A stretch of DNA of 64,000 bases, from positions 27,811,932 to 27,875,931 of the forward strand of contig OY743183.1 in NCBI GenBank assembly GCA_963555705.1. The letters are read 5' to 3'. Made by a program: the position numbers and the translations under genes. The notes under the pieces were generated by a model. It had not been told where the DNA came from, made no database searches, and worked only from the letters and a program-made list of their open reading frames with translations. Positions 31,200-41,900 of this stretch are shown here, one piece after another (the stretch's first letter is position 1; every line of letters starts with the position of its first letter). The DNA comes from Ligustrum vulgare. Lineage: Eukaryota; Streptophyta; Magnoliopsida; Lamiales; Oleaceae.

Positions 31200-32450
31200 A
31201 ATTGTGTCAAGTTAAAAAAATTACTTTATTCTAATACCAATGAAAAATATAATGTGGTCTTGGGAAGAATAAGATCGTGAAAATACCAAGAAAGTAAAAA
31301 AGGAATTAAAAGATCTACCAAAATTTGTTATTCAACAAGAAAGAGATTTATTTATCCTTGAAACTGGCGCTTCAGACTGGGGAGCAGTACTTAAGGTAAA
31401 GAAGAATAATAAAGAATATAAATATGAAAAAATAAAATTCTTATCCTAAAATATTTGCATGATATACATAAGGAACATTCAAGAAAGTAGAAACCATGTA
31501 TGTGTAACGACCCGGCTCCCTCGCTGGGGCCTTCTCCGAGTCGTACTCATGGTCTTTCCACTCCCCCCTTGGTCGTCCTGGTCCTCAAGGGCTGCCAGCC
31601 TCGTTTCCAAGAAGTGGATTTTTGCCTTCCGCGGGAATCGAACCTTGTACCTAGGGGTTAAGTACAAAGATTCTTAAATCCCTGCTACCATTAGACCAAG
31701 TTGGTAGCAGGGATTTAAGAATCTTTGTACTTAACCCCTAGGTACAAGGTTCGATTCCTGCGTAAGGCAAAAATTCACTTCTTGGAAACGAGGCTGGCAG
31801 CCCTTGAGGACCAGGACGACCAAGGGGGGAGTGGAAAGACCATGAGTATGACTCGGAGAAGGCCCCAGCGAGGGAGCCAGGTCGTTACAAAAAAAACTCC
31901 CCCCTGGCTCCCTCGCTGGGGCCTTCTCCAGAAGTGGACTTTTGCCTTCCGCAGGATTCGAACCATGTACCTAGGGGTTTAGTACAATGATTCTTAGAAT
32001 CCTGCTACCATTAGACCACTTGGTCTAATGGTAGCAGGATTCTAAGAATCATTGTACTAAACCCCTAGGTACATGGTTCGAATCCTGCGGAAGGCAAAAG
32101 TCCACTTCTGGAGAAGGCCCCAGCGAGGGAGCCAGGGGGAGTGGAAAGACCACGAGTGCGGCTCGGAGAAGGCCCCAGCGAGGGAGCAGGGTCGTTACAG
32201 TATGAGACAAATAGGAAATAACTTATTGTTGTGAAACGAAGAGTACACAAATATGATGATTACCTTGTTACCAAAAAAGTTCTTAATAAGAACCGATAAC
32301 ACACAAGTTGAAGCATTTCTAAAAAATAATGTTTACACATCTTCCAATAGATATATTATTAGAACCCAAATATAGTTTTCATATTTCAAGTTTGATGTTG
32401 AATATATTAATGGAAAGTCTAAATTTCTTCCTGATTATCTTGCAGAGATT
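31200..32450 (+). pseudogene. Pararetrovirus RNase H, split by a mobile insertion
   Basis: The left part near 31355-31400 reads FILETGASDWGAVLK, with the first acidic residue replaced (Gly follows Thr where the family has DAS). The right part, after the insertion, at about 32285-32450, has RTDNTQVEAFLKN, a degraded IRTQ block, FKFDVEYINGKSKFLPDYL and the final Asp region. The 697-bp palindromic element sits between them at 31503-32199, duplicating gtatg. Without it the two parts join in the expected order. Confidence 0.78.
31503..32199. mobile_element. Palindromic TRIM-like element with tRNA-type promoter units
   Basis: A 697-bp insertion with an exact 5-bp target duplication, gtatg, at 31498-31502 and 32200-32204. 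It starts TGTAACGACCC and ends GGGTCGTTACA. It consists of two palindromes. The first has arms 31503-31689 and 31703-31889, 187 bp each, differing at about five positions, with a 13-bp loop. The second has arms 31905-32018 and 32021-32134, 114 bp each, identical by eye with a 2-bp spacer. The arm unit carries an A box (tggtctaatggta) and a B box (ggttcgaatcc, or ggttcgattcc), then aaggcaaaa and a GC-rich tail (gagaaggccccagcgaggga). No coding sequence. The TG...CA ends and 5-bp duplication point to an LTR-type integrase in trans. A foldback element or a dimerised solo LTR are alternatives. Confidence 0.85.
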
Positions 32451-32454
32451 GAAC

Positions 32455-32873
32455 TGGAGGAGTTAAGGACCAAAGTCCAAATACTTGAAGTGAAAGTCCC
32501 TTATTTGGAAATGCAAATACAAAATATAAAAGAAAGCCTTCGAGGCAGTATCACTATAGCCTCTTTGGTTAAAAATACTTGTACCATGTCGAGTAACCCT
32601 TCACCGGGTCTTGAGAATACTAGAGCTCTTCTCAAGGATAAAGAGAAAAATAAGATGATATTGGGATCCTCCTCACAGAGAGAAATTAATCCTAACAACT
32701 GTACCCTATATATGGAGAAAAATGTCAACCCTTCTATCAAAAAGGAAGAACAATTTATCAAGACTGTTGCAGAAACCTGTTCATGTGGGAATAAATTTAT
32801 TTCCAAGACATGTAGCGAGGCAATAGAACCAAAATATATTGTAAAAGATGCCATGAACAGAATGTACCCATAA
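32455..32873 (+). CDS. Pararetrovirus polyprotein C-terminal ORF (hypothetical)
   Basis: The frame 32490-32873 is open for 127 codons and continues from the RNase H side (LAEIELEELRTKVQILEVKV at about 32440-32500). The start of this segment has heptad-like Leu/Ile/Val spacing, a possible coiled coil. A Cys pair, CSCGNKF, is near 32778. I do not recognise a family. It could be the end of the polyprotein or a separate downstream ORF. Region 32874-33150 holds only broken frames. Confidence 0.45.
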
Positions 32874-33150
32874 AAGATAATTATGAAGAAGTAATGTTCT
32901 TTATAGTTATTATTTTCAATTAACTTGCAAGTTGGCACCTCGAAGTAGGAAAGTGGATGAAAACTCTCCACTATAAAAATTATAACAAGATCAACTTCTA
33001 TCCAAGAGCACCAGCTAACTGGGTCAGGAAATGTTTTGAATTAAGAAATATACTATGTATATATCTGAGCAAAAATTTACAAGAAATAAGCTAACTACCC
33101 ATGGGCATCAAGAAGGTCGTCTAAAGGTTCAATGAAATTATTTAAAGCTC

Positions 33151-33151
<1 letters not shown>

Positions 33152-33194
<43 letters not shown>
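33152..33194. repeat. (TA)n microsatellite
   Basis: About 21 TA units without interruption, inside the pararetrovirus remains. Confidence 0.95.
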
Positions 33195-33198
<4 letters not shown>

Positions 33199-33199
33199 T

Positions 33200-33900
33200 T
33201 TTTCTCAGCTACTATGGAATGGGACGAAGATGAAAAGACAATGTTACCATCGTTCCTCATAATCAAGACACGGATACAAATCAAGATTTTTTACCAACTA
33301 ATCAAAAGGTTTTTTAAAATGACTACCAAGATTTTTTCAACATGATTCCCTATCGAAGAGACAAGAAATATTTTATCATTTAAGCCAAATTATTGCTGAA
33401 AAAGAGAAAATTTGATTATATCCATCAGATAACTATAGAATTTACTCTAATAAAAGATCATCTCCAAAGGAAGAAGATATTTGTATCATGGACCACATGA
33501 AAAACTAATTATCAATGATGTATTTGGAAGCAAAATATATGGCCAAAGAACTGTGAAAAATTGTGTGGGACTACCCAGATCACAGGTGTGAAAATTGCCT
33601 GGTTGAATATATTAGCAACGCGTCTCTAGACAATTCAGAATTCCCAGCAGATTACTTTGATTCAAAGATGGAGAAATAATGGCGAGACCAACGACTATGA
33701 CCGTTTATCAAAATTTTAATAAATTTTACTTTATTAGAGAAAAATTGTGGTTATGTCAACATCAAAAGGTAATCTGTCAACATAATGGAAGATAGTGAAG
33801 TACTGTCAAGGTAATGTAGAACTTCAAGATAAGGTTGCAAGATGATTAGAGACAACATGCAAAATAATTATGGACACCTAACAAAGATAAGATTTCTTTC
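33200..33900 (+). pseudogene. Unassigned pararetrovirus ORF remains
   Basis: Several alternating frames of 20-50 codons, with a local ATG run near 33680 (MARPTTMTVYQNF). A separate ORF after RNase H is known in some caulimovirids (for example Tungrovirus), so this could be such an ORF, but no motif confirms it. Confidence 0.3.
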
Positions 33901-33939
33901 TCATCAACAAAGGAATGGAGGAAAATACACAAAGACCTC

Positions 33940-34110
33940 CATAAAAGGCGAAGAGGTCCAACAAAAAAGATATCTCAAAAAAACTTAGGCAGATTTAGAG
34001 AGAAACAAATCCTTTGTATTCTTTATTTCAAATCCTGTAATATACCACTTGTATTCAAAAAATATTTTAGCAGATAGGTTGAAGATAGAAAAGCTTATAA
34101 TAAAGTAATC
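33940..34110 (+). promoter_or_regulatory. Candidate pararetrovirus pregenomic promoter and poly(A) region
   Basis: A TATA-like ccataaaaggcg lies near 33940 and aataaag near 34100, about 150 bp apart. In plant pararetroviruses the promoter and the poly(A) signal are similarly close, giving a terminally redundant transcript. The following 34111-34775 is leader-like and has no long frame. I did not find a tRNA-Met primer site in it. Confidence 0.3.
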
Positions 34111-34775
34111 ACTTATGGAGGTTTAAACTTCATACAGTAAGTACAAAGGTATGTAAATATATTAGGCAAACATGTACTAATTTCAATCTATGAACATTAA
34201 GATGTTGTTTATCTTGTTTATATAAGCTTTCATAAAATGATTTTGTTAAGTTTCTCGTGATTCCTCAACAGTACAAATTCTAATTTGAAAATTGTTTTCA
34301 AACTTTGTTTTGAAACTTGGATTTCAGTCACAACAGAGTACCTGTATTTAATTGTGTTTAGAGGAAAATAGCTTAACTTCTGAAAATGTTTCTTGTAGCA
34401 CCTTTGGTGTGAGTTATTTTCAAAACTTCATTCTAAGTAAAAACTTGTGTCTGAAAGAGTTTGAATAGAGACAAAAGCAGTGACTTTGAATACTGTGAGA
34501 TAGCGTTTGTAGAAATACGACTAGTTCTCTAGAGTGAAAAATACATCCTTAATTGAAAAGTTTTTTGCGGAAGCAGTTGTTGACTCAAAGTGACTTCAAA
34601 AACATTTAAATATTCACCTGATTCGGAAAATTGATTAAGTACATACAAAACATCTATAAGAACGTACATGAGGGAAAGCCTGTTTATTTCAATTGATTAC
34701 TGTAAATTTTACTTACCATTATTCATATGCTTTTATTCACATGCTTTTACATGTTTATGATTTTATATGTTTTGA

Positions 34776-35096
34776 TTGTTGATTATGAATAATGATAATG
34801 GAGAGGATATTGAGAGACTCAGATTAATTCAAGATAAAATCAGTGCTTTAAGATCTAGAGAAGTGGAATTATTTCTTGAAGAATTAAGAAAAGAAAATAA
34901 TCAAGAAAAGATAAGAAGCACAATTAGATATCATCAATACAAGCAAGAACAGTATCTAATCCGGTTACAAGAAAATATTAGACTTAGATTCCTAGATTTA
35001 GTTCTAAGGACTTTAGATCCAAATAATATAGTTACTAGATATATATTCATGATCAAAAAAATTTATGAACACTTCACAAGCATCCACTTCAAATAA
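34776..35096 (+). CDS. Pararetrovirus small leading ORF 1 (hypothetical)
   Basis: An open frame of 106 codons starting MLIMNNDNGED. It is rich in Glu, Arg, Leu and Ile with a likely coiled-coil middle (LRSREVELFLEELRKEN). Position after the leader and the overlap with the next ORF resemble the small ORF pair ahead of the polyprotein in badna- and tungroviruses. No conserved family motif was recognised; it could start at the second ATG (34788). Confidence 0.45.
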   Translation: MLIMNNDNGEDIERLRLIQDKISALRSREVELFLEELRKENNQEKIRSTIRYHQYKQEQYLIRLQENIRLRFLDLVLRTLDPNNIVTRYIFMIKKIYEHFTSIHFK

Positions 35097-35469
35097 TTGT
35101 GATCTTAAATTATATTTAGATGATAAATATACTTCATTTTTATTAAATATTGTTGAAAAGTCTAAAGATATACATTTTGTTGGTCAATTTAAACTAGAAT
35201 AGATATATAAAAATATTAATTTTGCTTGCAAAAATAATATAGGATCTGATAATGTAGAAACCTATAAAGAGATAAAAGTAATACGAAATATACTCGAATA
35301 CAAAGATATAGAAGAAAAAGTTTCAGAGGGAATAATATTAGGATATATAACCAAGGAAAAACAACCTAAATCCTTTAAAAAGTTATCCAAATATAGAGAA
35401 CATTTAGAACAACTGAAAAGATTACAAAGATTCTGTATAGTTAGTAATCCTGAAATAAATCAACCCAAC
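35065..35469 (+). pseudogene. Pararetrovirus small leading ORF 2 (one stop)
   Basis: An ATG at 35065 lies inside the previous ORF, in another frame. The frame runs to 35469 with a single stop near 35200. The content is hydrophilic (KEKQPKSFKKLSKYREHLEQ). The overlapping start is a virus-like arrangement. The end of this frame is close to the right edge of recognisable viral sequence. Confidence 0.42.
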
Positions 35470-35480
35470 TAAAAAGAGGA

Positions 35481-37616
35481 TATATTCTGCAATTTATAGA
35501 ATTTCATTCATTAAGGGTATTACAGACCTTTTGTATCTAATTAGAATTTTTCATAAAGAAGGTGATTGACTAAACAAATTGCACAAGTCCCCCTAATCTC
35601 GATGACACTCGAAATATAAAATCTAGAAGGTTAAAAAGAAAATGACCAATGATATATGTTGTCAACTGAGAAACTTCAATCTTAAAATTTTCTTGGGTAA
35701 ACCTCACATAACGCTCATAATGTTTGCATATTTCATGAAAATCGTCCATAATCTTTCAATTTTAACATTTACACCTGCAAAATCATCCTTCTTTTAAAAT
35801 ATTCTTCTGTCCAATACTGTTAAATTCAGTCGTTAAAAAAGCTGTTGCACTCCAAAATTAGATAATTAGCACAAATGTCCATATCCTCTGCCTTGATTAT
35901 GGAATTCGTCCATATCCTTTGAATTTTGATATTTTCACCGTCAAAATCACGTTTTGTTGTGAAAATCATCTTTTTCATCTATATTTGTTAAATTTCACAA
36001 TCAATGGCACAAGTGTAATCCATTACCATATTTGTACAAGGGTAATTAGGTCCTTCCATCTTACTATAATTTAATAGAGTAAATATTATAAACGTTTAGG
36101 CACAAATCGTCTCGAACCTATAAACATTTTTTCTCAATACGTCCTTAACATTTATAATATTTTGCTCTTCCATAAATGAACTGTAATGCCTTCCCATTCC
36201 CAATTGGATATTCTTTGCAAAAATCAATTCTTTCATATAAACATTCACATACACAATATATTGTGTGTGATGTTGTGAAATTAATGCACAGTTAAAAGGG
36301 TGGTGAAGTAAAAACTTACTTGCATAAAATGAATGAATGAGTAGGAGATTAAATAAGCGTAATCTCTTGAGTTACCAAAAAAATGAAAATCCCATAATTT
36401 CAAATTCAAAAGTGAATTGACAAAAGGAGCAAAAGGGTATTAATATGAAAGGAAGAGGTAGTTGTCCAGAAAATTAAAATGTTGGGTAGCGATTTCATGG
36501 ATAGATACTATAGAATAGAGAGAGAAAGAATGGAGGAATGAGGGAATATATGGTTGAAGAATATAGAAACAAACAAATGGATCTTCAAGTCATCGAAATA
36601 TAAATTTTCTCAGTTTGTGTACATTATTTGTGGAGGTAATTTTGGGTTGACATTTGCACTTGAGGAAAGGAAAAAGTAGGAGTTACCTTTGCTCTAATCC
36701 AACCTTCAGAAGCCCCATAATCTGCCATTACCAGAATTATATTTTGATGACTTTAGGTCTGTGATATTTATGACAACATTTTCCATTCCAAAAATCTTCG
36801 TCCAACAGCTATAAGAGTTACCTTTTTACAACGAAGCAGCCAATGTTTTGTCATTTTTCTTATGTAATTTCCTAGAAAGTTGAAAAAATATTTTCTACTA
36901 CAGAAAGATTCGAGTGAGAAAGTCTTGTTGGAATTGATCAAACTTTTCAACCCAAAGCACGTGCATCACTACAAAATCAATATCATTTGCAACTCAGACA
37001 TGATCAAACAGGGCCAAACTGTGGGTTTTGAGTTTTTGACACCATTGTAGCATTTTGACTATTCCATTTATTCCCCAATCCCACTTGCAGGTCTAAAGTT
37101 GCCTTTGGTTCACACAAATCTAGTCCAAAATACATATATAGCATTTTGACCCTTCCATTCAGTCTCCGCTCTCACTTTCACCGAACAATCAAAATGACAC
37201 AATAGTGTTCACAGCCTTAACCAGTGCTAGTGGGAATAATAGTTCCCAAATAAACCTACCAAAATCTCCTCACTCTTCTCAAGCTGAATTTACAACAAAC
37301 AGAAAGGATGCAATGTAGCTAAAATTCAGTGCCACAAACAAAAAATAATGCATAGTCATATTCAACCGAAAAGTTCATAGAAAGAATGTTTAACACATTA
37401 TGAAAACTGCACAGTCATATTCAACCTAAAAAAGAAATGTAAAATTTCAAAACAATATAGCATAGTAATATTCAACCTAAAATCGAATATAAATCAAAAC
37501 TTAGGTTTATAATATTTCGAAGTACTCTTTTTCTTCTTATTTGAACTCTCTGTTTCAAGAAACACATTTTTCCTCTTCAAACTATCACCTGTCATTATCA
37601 ACAAATCTACTGATTT
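35481..37616. other. Uncharacterised AT-rich stretch
   Basis: No transposon ends or long frames. Repeated phrases such as aaaatcgtccataatctttcaattttaacatttacacc (35739) and gaattcgtccatatcctttgaattttgatattttcacc (35901) suggest a diverged internal duplication. A short minus-strand exon-like piece at 36687-36728 is discussed under findings. Confidence 0.4.
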
Positions 37617-37800
37617 TGATGAAGGAGATGGCGGGGAGATGGCGGGGAGCTGGTGGGTTCCCGACGTGAGTAGCTAGCGAGCGGAGGAGAGGTTTTGAGG
37701 CAGTGGGCACGGTGTGTAGGAGATGGTGGGGAACTGGTGGGTTCCGATGAAGGAGACGGCGGGAAGCTGGTGGTTCCCGAGGTGAGGAGGAGGTTCTAAG
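37617..37800 (+). repeat. GC-rich degenerate duplication
   Basis: gatgaaggagatggcggggag (37617) and gatgaaggagacggcgggaag (37746) begin partly matching copies, each followed by ctggtgg(g)ttcc. A third partial copy, ggagatggtggggaactggt, lies near 37720. It is out of character with the AT-rich surroundings. Downstream, 37801-38334 holds a C14 run (about 37952-37966) and A/T runs, no gene. Confidence 0.55.
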
Positions 37801-38334
37801 AGATTCTTTCCTTTTTTTATGACATAGTTTTACTTTATTAACAACGTATTTTTACCTGTTCAAAAAGTGAAAAATAGTTAAAAGGGTATAAATGAAAACA
37901 GGTTTAAAAAGAAGGTATATCTAGTAATTTTCTCATCTTGGTAAGAGATATCCCCCCCCCCCCCCACTTGGACAGAGCCCTTGTTCTCAAAAAAAAAAAA
38001 AAAAACTGTTTGAATAACTTTTTTTCACTTTTTTTTTTTACTACATTCCATCTATTATAATTAAACAACATTTTAAAACAATACAATCAATAATCAAACA
38101 ACATTTTTTTAACAAGATAAAATATGATAATCACATCATAATTTTTTATTTTTTTAAGAAGTTCTTCTCCGGATATGAAACAAAAACATTTCATTCTGAA
38201 CTAGCCTAAATCTAAAAAACCATGTGATAAAAAAAGAATTTTTTATAGATCCATTTTTAATCACTCATTCTTCCATTGATAATTTTACTCGTATATTCTA
38301 ATTTTTCCTACTTTTGATCATACATCATTTGAAA

Positions 38335-38398
38335 AAAGTGATTTAACCCCTTTTTGATAAAAAAAATTGTTTATAAATTTTGTTTATAAAATGTCACA
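38335..38398. repeat. AT-rich MITE family fragment
   Basis: aaaaaagtgatttaaccc, aaattgtttataaattttgtttataaaatg: the same words as the other copies. Confidence 0.45.
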
Positions 38399-38401
38399 TA
38401 G

Positions 38402-39181
38402 CTAGGAATGACAACGGAGCGGGTCTGGGATGATGTTGCCCTTCCTGTCCCCACCCCGTCCCGTCTCGTTGGAGATTTACAATCCCCGTTCCATCCCCGC
38501 TAAAATAGGGACAAGGCTCAGATTGGAGGGGCGGGAATGCCAAAAATCTCCATTTACATCCCCATTTATTATAATATATTTTTTAATTCTTAGATTATTT
38601 TGATTTAGATAATATTTTTAGATAAGAGCAATAAGGAGTCAAGAACACTAACATACAAATATAGGACTGGACAAAAGAATCGGGATCAACGATTCGATTC
38701 GCTTCAGTTCTTTCAAAATTTTAAACGGTTCTGATTCTAAAAATCAAGAATTATTTGGTTTGGTACTGGTTTTAGGTTCAGAACCAGAACCATTATCGAT
38801 AGAATTAAACACGATTTTTAATTTTTTTTAAAATACAAAAAAAAAAAAAAAATTATCAATTTTTAATCTTAATACATGTGATCCTACCCATTAGTCTTCA
38901 GCCATTACCCAAAAACTATCGACCCATTCAACATCACAATAACTACAAGCAAAACAAGTATAACAAATAAAAAACTTTAGATCTAAATTATTTTTTATTT
39001 CACCGTTCCGTCGTTCAACTTCAAGCCTTCAACATTTATGAGAAGAAATTGAAGAATTTTTATACCAAACACATACACACGGACGAGGAGATGCGTTAAT
39101 GTCTGTGAGGGGATATTTTGATGTCGGGGGCAAATATAACTGTTTGATTTGCATCTTGATCAAAGTCGATGACTTTACCGT
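38402..39181. mobile_element. hAT-like pieces
   Basis: Two hAT-style left ends, taggaatgacaacggagcgg (38404) and taggactggacaaaagaatc (38662), are each followed by subterminal gggt/ccc or gaatcgg/ggttc words. The second may continue beyond the copia insertion at 45357-45580. No 8-bp duplication was confirmed for either. Confidence 0.35.
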
Positions 39182-39651
39182 TGCAAGGTTTCGGGTCATT
39201 CATGCAAAGCGGCAATTAAACAGACACGAAACCATAGCCCGGATCAACCTTGCACTTAGATAGAATTTGTGATTAGAATGTACCTTTGATGAATCTCGTG
39301 AATCTGAAATCTCAAACAAGAGGTACAATCTTGTCACCACCGACTGTCCATTGTCCAGCATCTAACAGAAATCCACACAGCGAGTTGAATATGGAACTCC
39401 ATCAACCTCCAACTATTAGAATGAATTTGAGAGAATTGATTTTTTCTCTTTGTGATAGCAAGAGAAAAACTTAATACTAGAAAAGCGACTCTGTCTATTT
39501 CTCTACAATAGTGCACATATTAATATGTGCACCTCAAAACCCTAAGCCTATTCAGAAAGGGGCCATTAACGGGCATTGATTAGTTAATCATATTAATTAA
39601 TTTAATTGTAAAGTTCTACCAAACAATTGGGCTTGTACATTAATTCTAACA
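39182..39651 (-). repeat. 3' LTR of the minus-strand copia
   Basis: 470 bp. On the minus strand it is preceded by a purine-rich gagtaggagat (39652-39664), the polypurine tract. Confidence 0.85.
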
Positions 39652-40559
39652 ATCTCCTACTCGGATAAGATCCAATTCCAAATACTCAATTCTCGCCTTT
39701 TGTGTGTGACCCATTAGGTTCCATTCACGATGACAAATGCCGTGTTATTATTATTCCAATCTAATTGGAATAAGATAAATTGAAATCTCTATTTCTAATT
39801 CATCTACGACTCACCAAGATCGATTAATTTACGTCGCCGTCCAAGATTGACATCTAGCAATGTGTCAAGACAATCCAATTATGTTATTCACCTATTATCT
39901 TAGTTGATCTTGTTATGACTAAAAACACATTTTCAACTCATGACTTCACCCCAGCCGAGGACTTTACATCAACTTAAATGGGAGAAATACAAGTTATAAT
40001 CTCCTACTACCTAGGAGTGACGAATCCTCATGTTGGACATACACAACCTTCATATGACTCTCACTATACCCGTACGACGTCATCCTGATGACTTCCTCTC
40101 AAGAGCCAACATCAACATTCGCCAAAGCATAGTAATCCTCATATAAGATTCTATGATGGACTCAAGTCAAAGGATCAAATCCACAATAGCACATTAGAGA
40201 TTCATCACTAACGCTTGGGTAGTAATCCATGTGAAATCTGTAGGCGGGTCATCCAATGCTTTGTTCATCTAACAATGCATCTATGTGTTCATTCGAATGT
40301 CCCTCTACATTCTAACTTGTGAGATAAGTTACTTTCTTCAGAAGAAATAAATGCAACACATGCTAGTCTAACTGCAACAACAATATTTGTATCTTGTTGT
40401 TACTTTGACTAAGGATAATAATTTATCAATGACTTGTATCTCACAGTTACAACACCATGTGACTTACAAGTTATTTAAACTTACTCTATGGACTCTATTA
40501 TTTAAATGATGAATTAAAATCGATATAATAATAAACTTGTCTTTATTTAGAAAGTGATA

Positions 40560-41900
40560 ATATATGTGTTATGCTATCTCAAAGATTGGATTTAGAGCAC
40601 AACATTGATATTCTCCCACTAGATCCAATAACTCATGTATCATATACATAATGAGTTTATATGATAATCATATTCCTTTTGGGATAGTGGTTTTACAAGT
40701 GGATCTTCAATATGTGACGCTTCACATATTCAACATTCTTAAGGTTAGTGGGCATGAATTCTATTTTTCTACAATTTTCGAATGTGATAGTAGTCCTTAA
40801 ATACATACTCACATCATCGATGAGACTCAGTTTCCTCACTTGCACGATGGCTCCATTGTCGTCACAGTACTCATTACTAGAGGTATAATGCTAGGAACAC
40901 TTATAGTTCACTAATGAATTTAACAATCGACATTGCTTCACAAGCACATACGTATTTAGTCTCGGTTGTATGGTTAGCGGTCTCCCTTGTTTGAATCATT
41001 TCAAACTGACTACACCACTACTATGAGTTAATTAACAATTAGACTGAATATTTCCTTCATCCTTTCTCGGACTGAAGGATGGCATCTCTATACCTAAAGA
41101 CTGTAAGTCTACATTTTTCCATATGTCATTGTATTCTTAGTACTTCTTAAGTACTCAATAATACAAAAAGTATCGTACATAGTGTCGCGTTTAAGAAGAT
41201 CTTATTGTCAAACAATCAAGTATCTTCTCCAAATCATTCTTTCTCAATATGTGTTCTATACACCATTTTGAGAAGATTAACCCCAAAACTTTTGAGATAG
41301 AATCCCACGTTGGATTCACTCATGCTAATCCCATTAGCATTATATCTATGTACGTGGATTGAGAAATCAAAACAATCTTCCGGATCTATCTCTATATATT
41401 CTGGTTCCCAAAGTGAAAGTTTTATTTCTCAAATCCATCATGGAGAAATTCAAAATAATTGCACTTTCACTTTAAAGGTTAGAGACTCAACTTCTGATCA
41501 ATAATATGTCATCTACATATAATATAAGAGATATTGAACACTCCCACTAACCTTTTATATACACACATTCTTTATCTTCAAATTTTGATAAAATCAAACA
41601 TTTTGATTATCAAAATTAAGATTTTAGCTCCGTGAGGCTAACTTTAATCTATAATAGATATTTGTAGCTAGTACACTATGTTTAAGGATTTAAAAATCCC
41701 ATAATCACAGCATGTTTCTATCACAAGCAGAATCCGAATTGATTCAGAGTAAAAACATTTACAACGTATGGGTCTTACCCATTTCAGGTGAATCAAACAA
41801 GTTTCAAAACTTGTTTTTATCTCGAATTCTATGGCTTCTTGCCATCTCGTTTTGTAGCGTACCCGGTCCTCAAGGGCTGCCGGCCGTTTACTCATGGTCT
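40560..41900 (-). pseudogene. Copia RT and RNase H remains
   Basis: Read on the minus strand. An RT fingers segment, RWQEAIEFEIKTSFETC ... WVRPIRCKCFYS, lies near 41740-41860, equivalent to the W-x-E-A-M and KPIGCKW blocks of copia RT. The palm is badly degraded (41000-41700). RNase H remains include YVCACEAMSIVKFISEL near 40930, YCDDNGAIVQ near 40860, and PLSQKEYDYH near 40670, which marks the copia C-terminal end. Stops occur throughout. The stretch 39665-40559 is the 3' untranslated part; gag and integrase (42028-43650) could not be recognised. Confidence 0.6.

Larger units (their letters stand above)
28196..35480 (+). other. Endogenous plant pararetrovirus remains (Caulimoviridae type)
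   Basis: About 6.6 kb after subtracting the 697-bp insertion. The order seen is coat protein with zinc finger, protease, RT, RNase H, a further ORF region, a leader/intergenic stretch, then two small overlapping ORFs. That is a circular viral genome opened inside the large polyprotein: what should be upstream (the two small ORFs) lies at the far right, and the movement-protein part between them and the coat protein is not seen. Pararetrovirus origin is supported by RT of caulimovirid style and by the absence of integrase and LTRs. Frames carry many stops, so it is a fossil. Confidence 0.75.

Noticed and set aside
32021..32105. A true tRNA gene
   Set aside because: A and B boxes are present, but the T stem pairs at only two or three positions, the A-B spacing is too long and no acceptor stem closes. 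A tRNA-derived promoter unit is the better call.
31459..32250. Several similar 60-85 codon frames on both strands
   Set aside because: They mirror each other because they read through the inverted repeats of the palindromic element.
32501..32971. 156-codon minus-strand frame with hydrophobic stretches
   Set aside because: It is the shadow of the plus-strand pararetrovirus frame at 32490-32873, which continues from the RNase H domain.
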